Shown one piece after another: positions 1-5,312 of a DNA stretch of 5,346 bases. The stretch is from Candidatus Woesearchaeota archaeon (GTDB taxonomy: Archaea; Nanobdellota; Nanobdellia; Woesearchaeales; ARS49), in the NCBI GenBank assembly GCA_016203345.1, contig JACQMZ010000023.1, positions 1 through 5,346 on the forward strand, read 5' to 3'. The notes below the pieces were generated by a model. That model saw only the letters and a list, made by a program, of their open reading frames with translations, did not search any database and had not been told where the DNA came from. A program made the translations under genes and the position numbers. Numbering within the stretch: position 1 is the first letter of the stretch; each line of letters begins with the position of its first letter.

Positions 1-778
1 GCCCTGGCTCGTTCAAGATCACGACTTTGTCATCTCCAAGATATTTCGTCCATTGTGCGTGCAACGTCTTATCGATACTCGACATGTGGTCAGCGTCGCT
101 ACCATCATACAATTTCCGCACGCAGTACACTGCCGAAAATTTTTTCTTCAAGTCATCGACTGCCTGCTTAGATGTCAAGCGCTTCTCGAGGTCAACATGC
201 GCAAGCCGTTTTGCCTGGTCTGGATCCACTGTGTCATAGAACCCTTCATCTCCAACATAAATGAAAATCGGCCTGTTGGCTTTGGGCATCTTTATATTGT
301 GCGCACCATATACTGTGGCAAGGTCATAGCTCTCCATTATTTGACCACCGCCGCCACCTTCGATATGGATGCCATTCAGACGATCAACAAGATCCTTTCC
401 TTTGGCAAATTCTTGCACTTGCAATGGATGGCTGTCACAGTATGCGTCCCCAACTGCGATGAAGCAGATTTCTGGATTGTCCAGATACTCCTTCATTTCC
501 AAATCCAATAATGGCAGCTTCTTGAACATCGTCTCAGGAAACACACCCATACTCCCAGTCACGTCAACAGCGATAACAAGGGGTGACGGGCTGTCTGTGC
601 TCACGCTTTTTGGAGGCGTCGCCGCGTACGACCTTCCTGATGAGTCGTACGCGCTACTCGCATTACCCGCCCGGCTGCCATATCCTCTGCCAGCCGACGG
701 ATCATGTGCTGCACGTGCTGACGTATAACTCCAACCTTTCCAAGGACCCGGGTCCCAACTGTCTCCGCTTTCGCTCAT
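1..778 (-). CDS. vWA-domain protein, 3' end cut off by window edge
   Basis: The visible part is 259 residues starting at ATG 778-776. It has two parts. Residues 1-65 are a low-complexity stretch rich in Gly, Ser, Ala, Tyr and Arg that looks disordered. From about residue 66 a vWA fold begins, with hydrophobic strand PLVIAVD followed by the metal-site motif DVTGSMG (72-78), which fits DxS/TxS. A glycine run, EGGGGGQ (140-146), sits where the second metal loop is expected, and strand IFIYVGDEG (171-179) ends in an Asp that could be a further ligand. vWA domains of this kind bind a divalent metal and mediate protein-protein contacts, usually in the cytoplasm; no signal peptide or membrane segment is seen. 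The start overlaps the kinase stop (ATGA), with GGAGGT seven bases upstream, so the two are co-translated. The substrate or partner is unknown; the neighbouring kinase is the obvious candidate. The domain call is firm, the role is inferred. Confidence 0.88.
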   Translation of the reverse strand, partial: MSESGDSWDPGPWKGWSYTSARAAHDPSAGRGYGSRAGNASSAYDSSGRSYAATPPKSVSTDSPSPLVIAVDVTGSMGVFPETMFKKLPLLDLEMKEYLDNPEICFIAVGDAYCDSHPLQVQEFAKGKDLVDRLNGIHIEGGGGGQIMESYDLATVYGAHNIKMPKANRPIFIYVGDEGFYDTVDPDQAKRLAHVDLEKRLTSKQAVDDLKKKFSAVYCVRKLYDGSDADHMSSIDKTLHAQWTKYLGDDKVVILNEPG

Positions 779-1869
779 GGTTTTGACCTCCGTTGTTTCT
801 TTCCATCTGTTGCAACATAGCTGTCCAGCAGTGTTGCATTGTTGCTTCGCCTTCTGCCAAAACTTTTTTCTCTCACGTCGCCGAGTTCCTTGAGCAAGTC
901 CATCTTTTCCCAGTTTGGTCGCGCAGTCACGTCGTGCACGATCAGTCCGCGGATGAACTCAGTCAAGGGATCAGGAGTCGCTGTCGGCACCCTCCGACGC
1001 TTCAGGTCCCCCCCGAGCGCGTAAATCATCGTCAGCCCCAGCGAGTAAAAGTCGCTCTCAGGCAACAGAGGCAATCCGGACTGGTGCTCAGGACTGGCAA
1101 ACGCCTCCGTGTAACCAATAGCCGCGTCTTTTCTTGTGGGCCGCACAAGCGACAACCCGTAATCAACCAACACCACAGTCGGACTGTTTTCCTTGACGAT
1201 GATGTTTGACGGCTTCACATCACCATGCACCACGCCATGATAGTGCAGGTAGCGCAGGCCATCCAGCACGCGGTCGGTAATCCTGCAAACCAATTCAGGA
1301 TGCAGAGGAGTTCTGTTTCCATCCTCGTCTTCCGCCATTTGTTCAAGCGTTGGTCCTGGAATGTAACTCATGACAAGGGCTGCACTCCCGTCCGGAAGGC
1401 GATGAAACTCGCGCATTGCAGGAAGGGCATGATGGCGCAAATCCCAAATCGCCTGCGCTTCATTCTCAAGAATTCTTACATCTTCAGGTGTAATGCGCGA
1501 CTCCCTTGGCAGGATCAGCTTGATACATGCAGGAGTTTTCAAATCGATATGCTCAGCCAGGTACGTCTCGGCAAAACCCCCTTCTGAAATCTTCTTGACC
1601 AAACGGTAATTCCCGATGGGCTTGCCTTCAGTCGTTCCGCGCAAGTGTTCGTCATATTCTGTGCGCTTGCCGGGATCTGAGAGAACTTCATATGCGCCGT
1701 CCAGTCGTGCGACAAGATCCTTGTCCCCGGTCTTGAAGAATAGGCCTGGCTTGGCACTGCCGCGCAATGTCTTGTATGCTGCGTCGATGACTTCAGGTGC
1801 AGCCAGAGGGTGCACGTGGAGCAGCTCATAGAAGCTGCCTGGTCCGCTTACTTCTTTCTTTTTCGTCAT
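775..1869 (-). CDS. J-like domain/Ser-Thr protein kinase fusion
   Basis: 364 residues. Residues 11-76 resemble a DnaJ J domain (FYELLHVHPLAAPEVIDAAY, then LDGAYEVLSDPGKRTEYDEHL), but the HPD tripeptide that activates Hsp70 is absent: the loop reads SAKPGLFF. Residues 87-330 are a eukaryotic-type protein kinase with a complete set of key residues: glycine loop SEGGFAET (95-102), ATP-binding Lys117 in ACIK, probable helix-C Glu137, catalytic loop HGDVKPSN (215-222) with Asp217, Lys219 and Asn222, metal-binding DYG (236-238) in place of DFG, SPE (259-261), Asp273 and Arg317. It is therefore expected to be an active, non-RD Ser/Thr kinase. The tail after 335 is basic (GRRR, KKQRRSK). No membrane segment is seen, so it is probably cytoplasmic. 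It is the first gene of an operon with the vWA gene, overlapping by four bases. No Shine-Dalgarno site precedes the start; leaderless expression is likely. The domain assignment is confident; the target is unknown. Confidence 0.92.
   Translation of the reverse strand: MTKKKEVSGPGSFYELLHVHPLAAPEVIDAAYKTLRGSAKPGLFFKTGDKDLVARLDGAYEVLSDPGKRTEYDEHLRGTTEGKPIGNYRLVKKISEGGFAETYLAEHIDLKTPACIKLILPRESRITPEDVRILENEAQAIWDLRHHALPAMREFHRLPDGSAALVMSYIPGPTLEQMAEDEDGNRTPLHPELVCRITDRVLDGLRYLHYHGVVHGDVKPSNIIVKENSPTVVLVDYGLSLVRPTRKDAAIGYTEAFASPEHQSGLPLLPESDFYSLGLTMIYALGGDLKRRRVPTATPDPLTEFIRGLIVHDVTARPNWEKMDLLKELGDVREKSFGRRRSNNATLLDSYVATDGKKQRRSKP
786..791 (-). promoter_or_regulatory. Shine-Dalgarno site for the vWA gene
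   Basis: On the minus strand the bases read GGAGGT, seven bases before ATG 778-776 and inside the last codons of the kinase gene. It matches the GGAGGTGAT complement of the archaeal 16S 3' end. It fixes the vWA start and contrasts with the kinase start, which has no such site. Confidence 0.85.
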
Positions 1870-1888
1870 ATTTGTGGAAGTAGTCCGG

Positions 1889-1897
1889 AAAAATTAA
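1889..1897 (-). promoter_or_regulatory. Candidate TATA box of the kinase-vWA operon
   Basis: The minus strand reads TTAATTTTT, centred about 24 bases upstream of the kinase ATG (1869), the spacing expected if transcription starts at or near the start codon. It is a weak TATA match. A second AT-rich block, AAATATATT (1915-1907), would instead give a leader of roughly 16 bases. No GGAGG-like site lies before the ATG with either choice. Confidence 0.4.
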
Positions 1898-1902
1898 TAG
1901 GT

Positions 1903-1919
1903 AATGAATATATTTCATT
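1903..1919. promoter_or_regulatory. 17-bp dyad, candidate operator in the divergent promoter region
   Basis: AATGAA (1903-1908) and TTCATT (1914-1919) are perfect inverted arms around TATAT. The dyad lies between the divergent kinase and AbrB-PhoU genes, just upstream of the best kinase TATA candidate and overlapping the alternative one. A dimeric regulator bound here could control the kinase operon. Because the region is AT-rich, a chance palindrome cannot be excluded. Confidence 0.35.
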
Positions 1920-1944
1920 GAATACACGTTAATCTATATTTATT

Positions 1945-1961
1945 CAAAAGGTTTATATTTA
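1945..1961 (+). promoter_or_regulatory. BRE/TATA promoter of the AbrB-PhoU gene
   Basis: CAAAAGG (1945-1951) followed by TTTATATTTA (1952-1961) resembles an archaeal BRE plus TATA box. The TATA centre is about 25 bases before ATG 1981, so the transcript should start at or within a base or two of the start codon. No Shine-Dalgarno site lies between them, which supports a leaderless mRNA. The octamer TATATTTA also occurs at 1935-1942, a possible upstream duplicate. Confidence 0.7.
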
Positions 1962-1980
1962 CGCGTCATTTCAGCAGAGT

Positions 1981-2958
1981 ATGCTCGTCAGAAAGCTTGT
2001 GCAATCAGGACCCTCATCATTCACTATCGCCCTCCCCCGCACGTGGATACGCGCCCAGCACCTCAAGAAAGGCGATTTGGTTGAAGTTGACGCACAACCA
2101 GACCACGTGCTTGTCAGGCGGCCCACTAGTGCAGGAGAACGCGTTGAACAGGAAGTCACGATAAACGTGGATGGAAAAGACATGCGCACGCTCCAGCGCG
2201 ACATACGTGCAGCATACATCTCCGCTGACAGGATTGTGCTCATCGGCAAAACCCTCGCTGACAACATCTACCAGCTGAAAAAAGACATTGCAGAAATGGT
2301 GGCGCTCGAAATCGTGGACGAAAGCCCCAAATCCATCGTGTGCAAAAACTTTGTCAATATGCAGGACGTGAACGTCCCCAACCTCATCCGAAGAATCGAC
2401 AATATAGTACGATCCATGCTCATGGAAGTCCCCCTCTGTCTTGACAACCCGCACCTCGCGCCACAAATCACGGAGAGAGACGTCAGCGTCAACAGACTCG
2501 GCTTTCTCATGCTCAAGTGCATGAAAACAGCCCTCCAAGACTACCGCGTCCTTGAATTCCTCAAACTCGCCCCCATCGACATCGTCATGTACTGGGACCT
2601 CAACGTACACATTGAAAAAATTGGCGATGAAGCCAAACGGATGGCAAGACTTCTGGCAGCCCTGCACAAAAAGAAAGGAGACCAGAAAAAGCTCATCGAG
2701 CTTCTGAAAGCATCAACAACCTGCTATCAAGAAGCCATGAAGAGCGTATACACCAAGGATATCGAGCTGTCAGACAGCATCGCCATCCGCAGGCCTCAAC
2801 TCGTCAAAGAATGCGACGAATACTTTGAACAACACAACGACGTCGCAGTTTCAGAAATCACAGGAAAAATCAAAGGCATGCTCTCCCACATCACTGACAT
2901 CTCGCGCCTCGTCAGGTATCTCACACCGATTCAAACCCACAATCCAAGCACACGATAA
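1981..2958 (+). CDS. AbrB-PhoU family regulator (archaeal PhoU-like)
   Basis: 325 residues. Residues 1-47 form a SpoVT/AbrB-type swapped-hairpin DNA-binding domain, with the typical start RKLVQSGPSSFTIALPRTWI and KKGDLVEVD. The rest is mostly helical with two PhoU-like repeats. The first is around 132-230, including LIRRIDNIVRSM and the PhoU-type motif HIEKIGDEAKRM (210-221), where Glu212 and Asp216 fit the metal-cluster ExxxD pattern. A shorter helical part covers about 235-315. Archaeal proteins of this architecture are annotated as phosphate uptake regulators, thought to couple PhoU-like sensing to DNA binding in the cytoplasm. No phosphate transporter gene lies in the window, so the target is open and the phosphate role rests on family naming. 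The gene has its own leaderless-type promoter and is divergent from the kinase. Its final 38 bases overlap the convergent zinc-ribbon gene. Length is normal for the family. Confidence 0.85.
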   Translation: MLVRKLVQSGPSSFTIALPRTWIRAQHLKKGDLVEVDAQPDHVLVRRPTSAGERVEQEVTINVDGKDMRTLQRDIRAAYISADRIVLIGKTLADNIYQLKKDIAEMVALEIVDESPKSIVCKNFVNMQDVNVPNLIRRIDNIVRSMLMEVPLCLDNPHLAPQITERDVSVNRLGFLMLKCMKTALQDYRVLEFLKLAPIDIVMYWDLNVHIEKIGDEAKRMARLLAALHKKKGDQKKLIELLKASTTCYQEAMKSVYTKDIELSDSIAIRRPQLVKECDEYFEQHNDVAVSEITGKIKGMLSHITDISRLVRYLTPIQTHNPSTR

Positions 2959-3052
2959 TCAGCTTTTTGCCCTCCTTAACGCCATCAACATGGTTGCTCC
3001 CACACATCGGGCATTGGATAACATCCTCAGGACCTGCCTTATGCACCATCAT
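2921..3052 (-). CDS. Small zinc-ribbon protein, 43 residues
   Basis: A short reading frame easily missed by length filters. The protein has two knuckles, CPMCG (14-18) and CLDCG (35-39), joined by a 16-residue segment containing a KEGKK turn and the strand LIIVC. This is the CxxC-x17-CxxC arrangement of a single zinc ribbon and takes up nearly the whole protein. Such ribbons bind nucleic acid or protein partners; the specific role is unknown. ATG 3052-3050 overlaps the DUF99 stop as ATGA, and an in-frame ATG follows at 3049-3047. A purine-rich GGGGGAGGG lies 2 bases before the first and 5 before the second, so the second may be the true start (42 residues). Last gene of the peptidase-DUF99 operon. 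It ends at TGA 2923-2921, inside the end of the convergent AbrB-PhoU gene. Four well-placed cysteines, a ribosome site and operon fit make chance unlikely. Confidence 0.78.
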   Translation of the reverse strand: MMVHKAGPEDVIQCPMCGSNHVDGVKEGKKLIIVCLDCGFESV

Positions 3053-3609
3053 GCCCTCCCCCTGCTCTCGCCCTTCACAACACCTGCTCCAATCAAGTGC
3101 GCCGCACGCAAAGGCTCAGGAACAAGAGCACGCGTGCACACAATGTTCATCAACTGCTTCACATCCTCGAGTGAGAATCCAACCCATTGCGCATACACGC
3201 CACCAATCTTTTGCAAACGAGGAAACGTCTTGATGATGCCAATTTTGTATTCCTGCTTCATTTTTTTCAATGCAGAGAAAATGTCATCAAAGTCAGGGTA
3301 CTCACGAACAACTACGATAACCGCCTTTTTTGTTTTGCGCGCGAGCTCATTCACGTCGATCACGTTAAATCCTGCGACGGCGATGCCGTTCAAAAAAACC
3401 GCCCGCAACTGCGCATGAAATTTTGACTTGTTAATCATGTCCGCTATCTTGTCTGTCGCATCAGAGCCATCCGGCGTTACGTACGTTGACACGACTCCGT
3501 CCAGCCAGTCTCCCCCGCGAAACACTGTTCCAACAACTAATACCGGATGGCCTGACTTCTTGTCAAACGGACTGTCGTCTACCCCAATTACGCGAATTTC
3601 TCTCTTCAT
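3049..3609 (-). CDS. DUF99 / endonuclease dU-like protein
   Basis: 186 residues, about full family length. Family landmarks in order: IGVDDSPF (8-15), LVVGTVFRGGDWLDGVV (24-40), DGSDATDKI (47-55), VFLNGIAVAGFNVIDV (71-86), VIVVVREYPD (97-106), and the C-terminal EPLRAAHLIGAGVVKGESRG (165-184). Pfam calls this family Endo_dU, linked to cleavage of DNA at deaminated bases, with a fold related to endonuclease V; it is mostly archaeal. The first acidic pair (Asp11-Asp12) is present. Position 74 is Asn (codon 3390-3388), where I recall the family having Asp in LDGI. If that Asp is a metal ligand, as the equivalent Asp is in endonuclease V, activity may be altered. The start overlaps the peptidase stop (ATGA), with only a weak GTGA (3620-3617) upstream, so translational coupling is likely. 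Membership is confident; the biochemical role is family-based. Confidence 0.88.
   Translation of the reverse strand: MKREIRVIGVDDSPFDKKSGHPVLVVGTVFRGGDWLDGVVSTYVTPDGSDATDKIADMINKSKFHAQLRAVFLNGIAVAGFNVIDVNELARKTKKAVIVVVREYPDFDDIFSALKKMKQEYKIGIIKTFPRLQKIGGVYAQWVGFSLEDVKQLMNIVCTRALVPEPLRAAHLIGAGVVKGESRGRA
3055..3059 (-). promoter_or_regulatory. Shine-Dalgarno site for the zinc-ribbon gene
   Basis: The minus strand reads GGAGG within a longer GGGGGAGGG run (3062-3054), located in the last codons of the DUF99 gene. Spacing is 2 bases to the first ATG and 5 to the second, so it favours the second Met as the start. Confidence 0.65.
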
Positions 3610-5030
3610 AACGATTTCACGTAGCTTGCCACGTCCAGCGTGCTAAAATCACCCACTTTCGAATCAGCACCAGGACGCATCACTGCACGCAGTTCCTCCC
3701 CTGCACGCTTATTTGCCCACCACCAGCGGCCATACTCTTTTTTCAGCAATTCAGTCAACTCATGCGCGCGCGCCATCGCCAGCAAATAACTTGGCACATA
3801 CATCAACGACTCAGGAAGAATATGGTGCAGCTGCCAGTATTCGCCCGGAACATCCATCCCCAGCCACGTCTTCAAATGCATGGAATAGTGGTCGTTCATC
3901 TGCTTTAATGACAAGTTCTGCTCCCACTGATCCATTTTCAACAATGAATTTGCCACATAAAACGCTATCGCAAAATGCTCAGTAAACCTGATCCGCTGCA
4001 CCAGCTCCCGCGCATACCCTTTGTCCAAGTTCAGCACCTGCAACAAATAGTCCTCGTCAGACAAGACGTTTTCCAAAAAAATAGAGAACGTCTCAGTCAA
4101 ACCTTCTGAAAGCACATACCGCTTGTGATACGGCAACCCTGCATCAATCGTAATCGCGTGAGCCGCATGACCAAACTCGTGATACAATGCAATCGCCGTC
4201 TGCAACGGGTTCTCAGGCTTGTAAGAAACCCGCACATCATGAGGAATCCGCACAAAACTGCAAAAAGGACTTGGGTATTTTGACGGACGATCAGCATCAT
4301 CAACAGCTATCAACCGAGGGTCAAATCCCAAGTCCCTCAACAACTTGCACACTTCGTCCCGCGAGTCCACAGGGAAACCATCGGTCATATCTGAAAACAC
4401 CACATTCCTCATAAAATAATAATCATCATAATACGCAGGGCTTCTCTGCAAGAATTTCTTCGCATACTTCCGAAATTCAGCGCGAAACATTCCCTTCACA
4501 GAATTTCCCAAAGTCAGCAAAAAATTCCGCAACTGCGCGGCAGTCAAATGGTGATCCTCCAAGTACACCCCCAAAGGATCGACGCCATGTGCCGCATACA
4601 CGCCACTGCTTTTTCGAAAAAACTTATCAATCGTTGGAGTCAACATTCCTGACTTCTTAATAAACGCATCAAACACGCTTTTTCGCTGCGCATCCGATGC
4701 GTGCGACGCAAACTGGCGCCACGTCGTCCACGATACAGATGTCCTTCCAACCCTGGTACATATTTTTGACTTGCGCAATTCATGAAGCTTCAGCGTCAAC
4801 CCAAAAGTTTTTGCCTTGGCAACCGACGCTATACTGTCCAAAAACAACGCACGCGGCGCAGAAAAATTCTTCAAAAACACGCCAGCATGCTGGCGATTCA
4901 ACCTTTCCAAAGAAGCAATCCTGCCCTTTGAATACGACAACCCGACCTCCAACCGAAAATATTCATCAGACAGCCGGGCGTGCAAATCCTCTGCCGTCTC
5001 CTCCCAAGCCGAAACATCAGCCTTTTGCAT
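3606..5030 (-). CDS. M3-like HExxH metallopeptidase
   Basis: 474 residues. The zinc site is HEFGH (284-288), followed 25 residues later by Glu313 in GLTETFSIFLE, the same spacing as the third ligand of M3 (thimet/PepF-type) peptidases. The region before it, RIPHDVRVSYKPENPLQ (261-277), fits the strand lining the cleft. HHILPESLMYVPSYLLA (402-418) matches the M3 C-terminal segment carrying substrate-contacting His and Tyr residues. The remainder is helical, and there is no signal peptide or membrane segment, so a cytoplasmic oligopeptidase is expected. It is shorter than typical oligoendopeptidase F (about 600 residues) and closer to M32 in size, but the HEFGHAAH pattern and Glu spacing favour M3. 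First gene of a three-gene operon with the DUF99 and zinc-ribbon genes. The start is supported by a TATA-like box 27 bases upstream and no Shine-Dalgarno site. Peptidase call firm; subfamily moderate. Confidence 0.87.
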   Translation of the reverse strand: MQKADVSAWEETAEDLHARLSDEYFRLEVGLSYSKGRIASLERLNRQHAGVFLKNFSAPRALFLDSIASVAKAKTFGLTLKLHELRKSKICTRVGRTSVSWTTWRQFASHASDAQRKSVFDAFIKKSGMLTPTIDKFFRKSSGVYAAHGVDPLGVYLEDHHLTAAQLRNFLLTLGNSVKGMFRAEFRKYAKKFLQRSPAYYDDYYFMRNVVFSDMTDGFPVDSRDEVCKLLRDLGFDPRLIAVDDADRPSKYPSPFCSFVRIPHDVRVSYKPENPLQTAIALYHEFGHAAHAITIDAGLPYHKRYVLSEGLTETFSIFLENVLSDEDYLLQVLNLDKGYARELVQRIRFTEHFAIAFYVANSLLKMDQWEQNLSLKQMNDHYSMHLKTWLGMDVPGEYWQLHHILPESLMYVPSYLLAMARAHELTELLKKEYGRWWWANKRAGEELRAVMRPGADSKVGDFSTLDVASYVKSL

Positions 5031-5053
5031 GACAAAGAAGGACGATCAGAGAC

Positions 5054-5068
5054 TATAAAAATGTTTAC
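5054..5068 (-). promoter_or_regulatory. BRE/TATA promoter of the peptidase operon
   Basis: The minus strand reads GTAAACA (5068-5062, a possible BRE) then TTTTTATA (5061-5054). The box centre is 27-28 bases before ATG 5030, so transcription should begin at the start codon. The bases between box and ATG contain no GGAGG-like site, in line with a leaderless transcript. Confidence 0.65.
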
Positions 5069-5100
5069 TGAATGTACCGGTTTAGCGCTTCTGTGGGTAC

Positions 5101-5147
5101 GAATTTTGCGAACTCCCTCGCTTGCGCTCGGTCGTTCAGCAAAATTC
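5101..5147. repeat. Palindromic repeat unit I
   Basis: Perfect 9-bp arms GAATTTTGC (5101-5109) and GCAAAATTC (5139-5147). A further GAAC/GTTC pairing (5110-5113 with 5134-5137) continues the stem past a single bulged A, and the core is GC-rich (5114-5133). It lies just upstream of the peptidase promoter. The arm motif is shared with unit II and with the half copy to its right, so this is a member of a repeated family, not an isolated hairpin. Confidence 0.75.
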
Positions 5148-5223
5148 ACAATATTCTTGGTGAATCACTTCGGGAGCAATATGACTACGGCAAGATAAGG
5201 CAATAACGTAGTAAAACCCAAAA

Positions 5224-5281
5224 TGTGAATTTCCCTGAGTGAGCGCTCAGAGCGCGAACTCGGGAACGTCAGAAATTTTCA
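5224..5281. repeat. Palindromic repeat unit II
   Basis: Imperfect palindrome. The left arm, TGTGAATTTCCCTGAGT (5224-5240), faces the right arm, ACTCGGG (5258-5264) plus TCAGAAATTTTCA (5269-5281), across a GC-rich core that contains the 10-bp palindrome TGAGCGCTCA (5240-5249). Layout matches unit I: AT-rich outer ends reading GTGAAtTT...CTGA inward, and a GC-rich centre. No coding potential is seen. Confidence 0.65.
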
Positions 5282-5312
5282 TTCGTTATATTCAATTAGT
5301 GAAAATTTCTGA
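5269..5312. repeat. 13-bp perfect inverted repeat, AT-rich loop
   Basis: TCAGAAATTTTCA (5269-5281) and TGAAAATTTCTGA (5300-5312) are exact reverse complements separated by 18 AT-rich bases containing TTATATT. The left arm is the right end of palindromic unit II; the right arm starts a degenerate third unit. This could form a hairpin or be two facing element ends. Confidence 0.8.

Noticed and set aside
53..511. Plus-strand open frame of 152 codons
   Set aside because: It is antisense to the vWA gene, whose metal motif and ribosome site are clear. The plus-strand product shows no recognisable domain.
2017..2667. Minus-strand open frame of 216 codons
   Set aside because: Antisense to the AbrB-PhoU gene, which has clear domain motifs and a promoter; the antisense product matches no family I know.
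2962..2968. CTTTTT run just after the AbrB-PhoU stop as a plus-strand terminator
   Set aside because: Only five T residues and no stem; the bases are also coding for the convergent zinc-ribbon gene, so I cannot support a terminator.
2825..3418. Plus-strand open frame of 197 codons
   Set aside because: It runs across the end of AbrB-PhoU, the zinc-ribbon gene and much of DUF99, all better supported, and its composition is that of an antisense shadow.
5117..5137. Resemblance to the CTCGC-TGCGCTCGGTCGTTC segment beside the pUC/ColE1 origin
   Set aside because: It matches from memory except for one extra T, but the flanks do not match vector sequence and the segment forms the core of a palindrome shared with local repeats. 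Vector contamination or a plasmid origin is unlikely.
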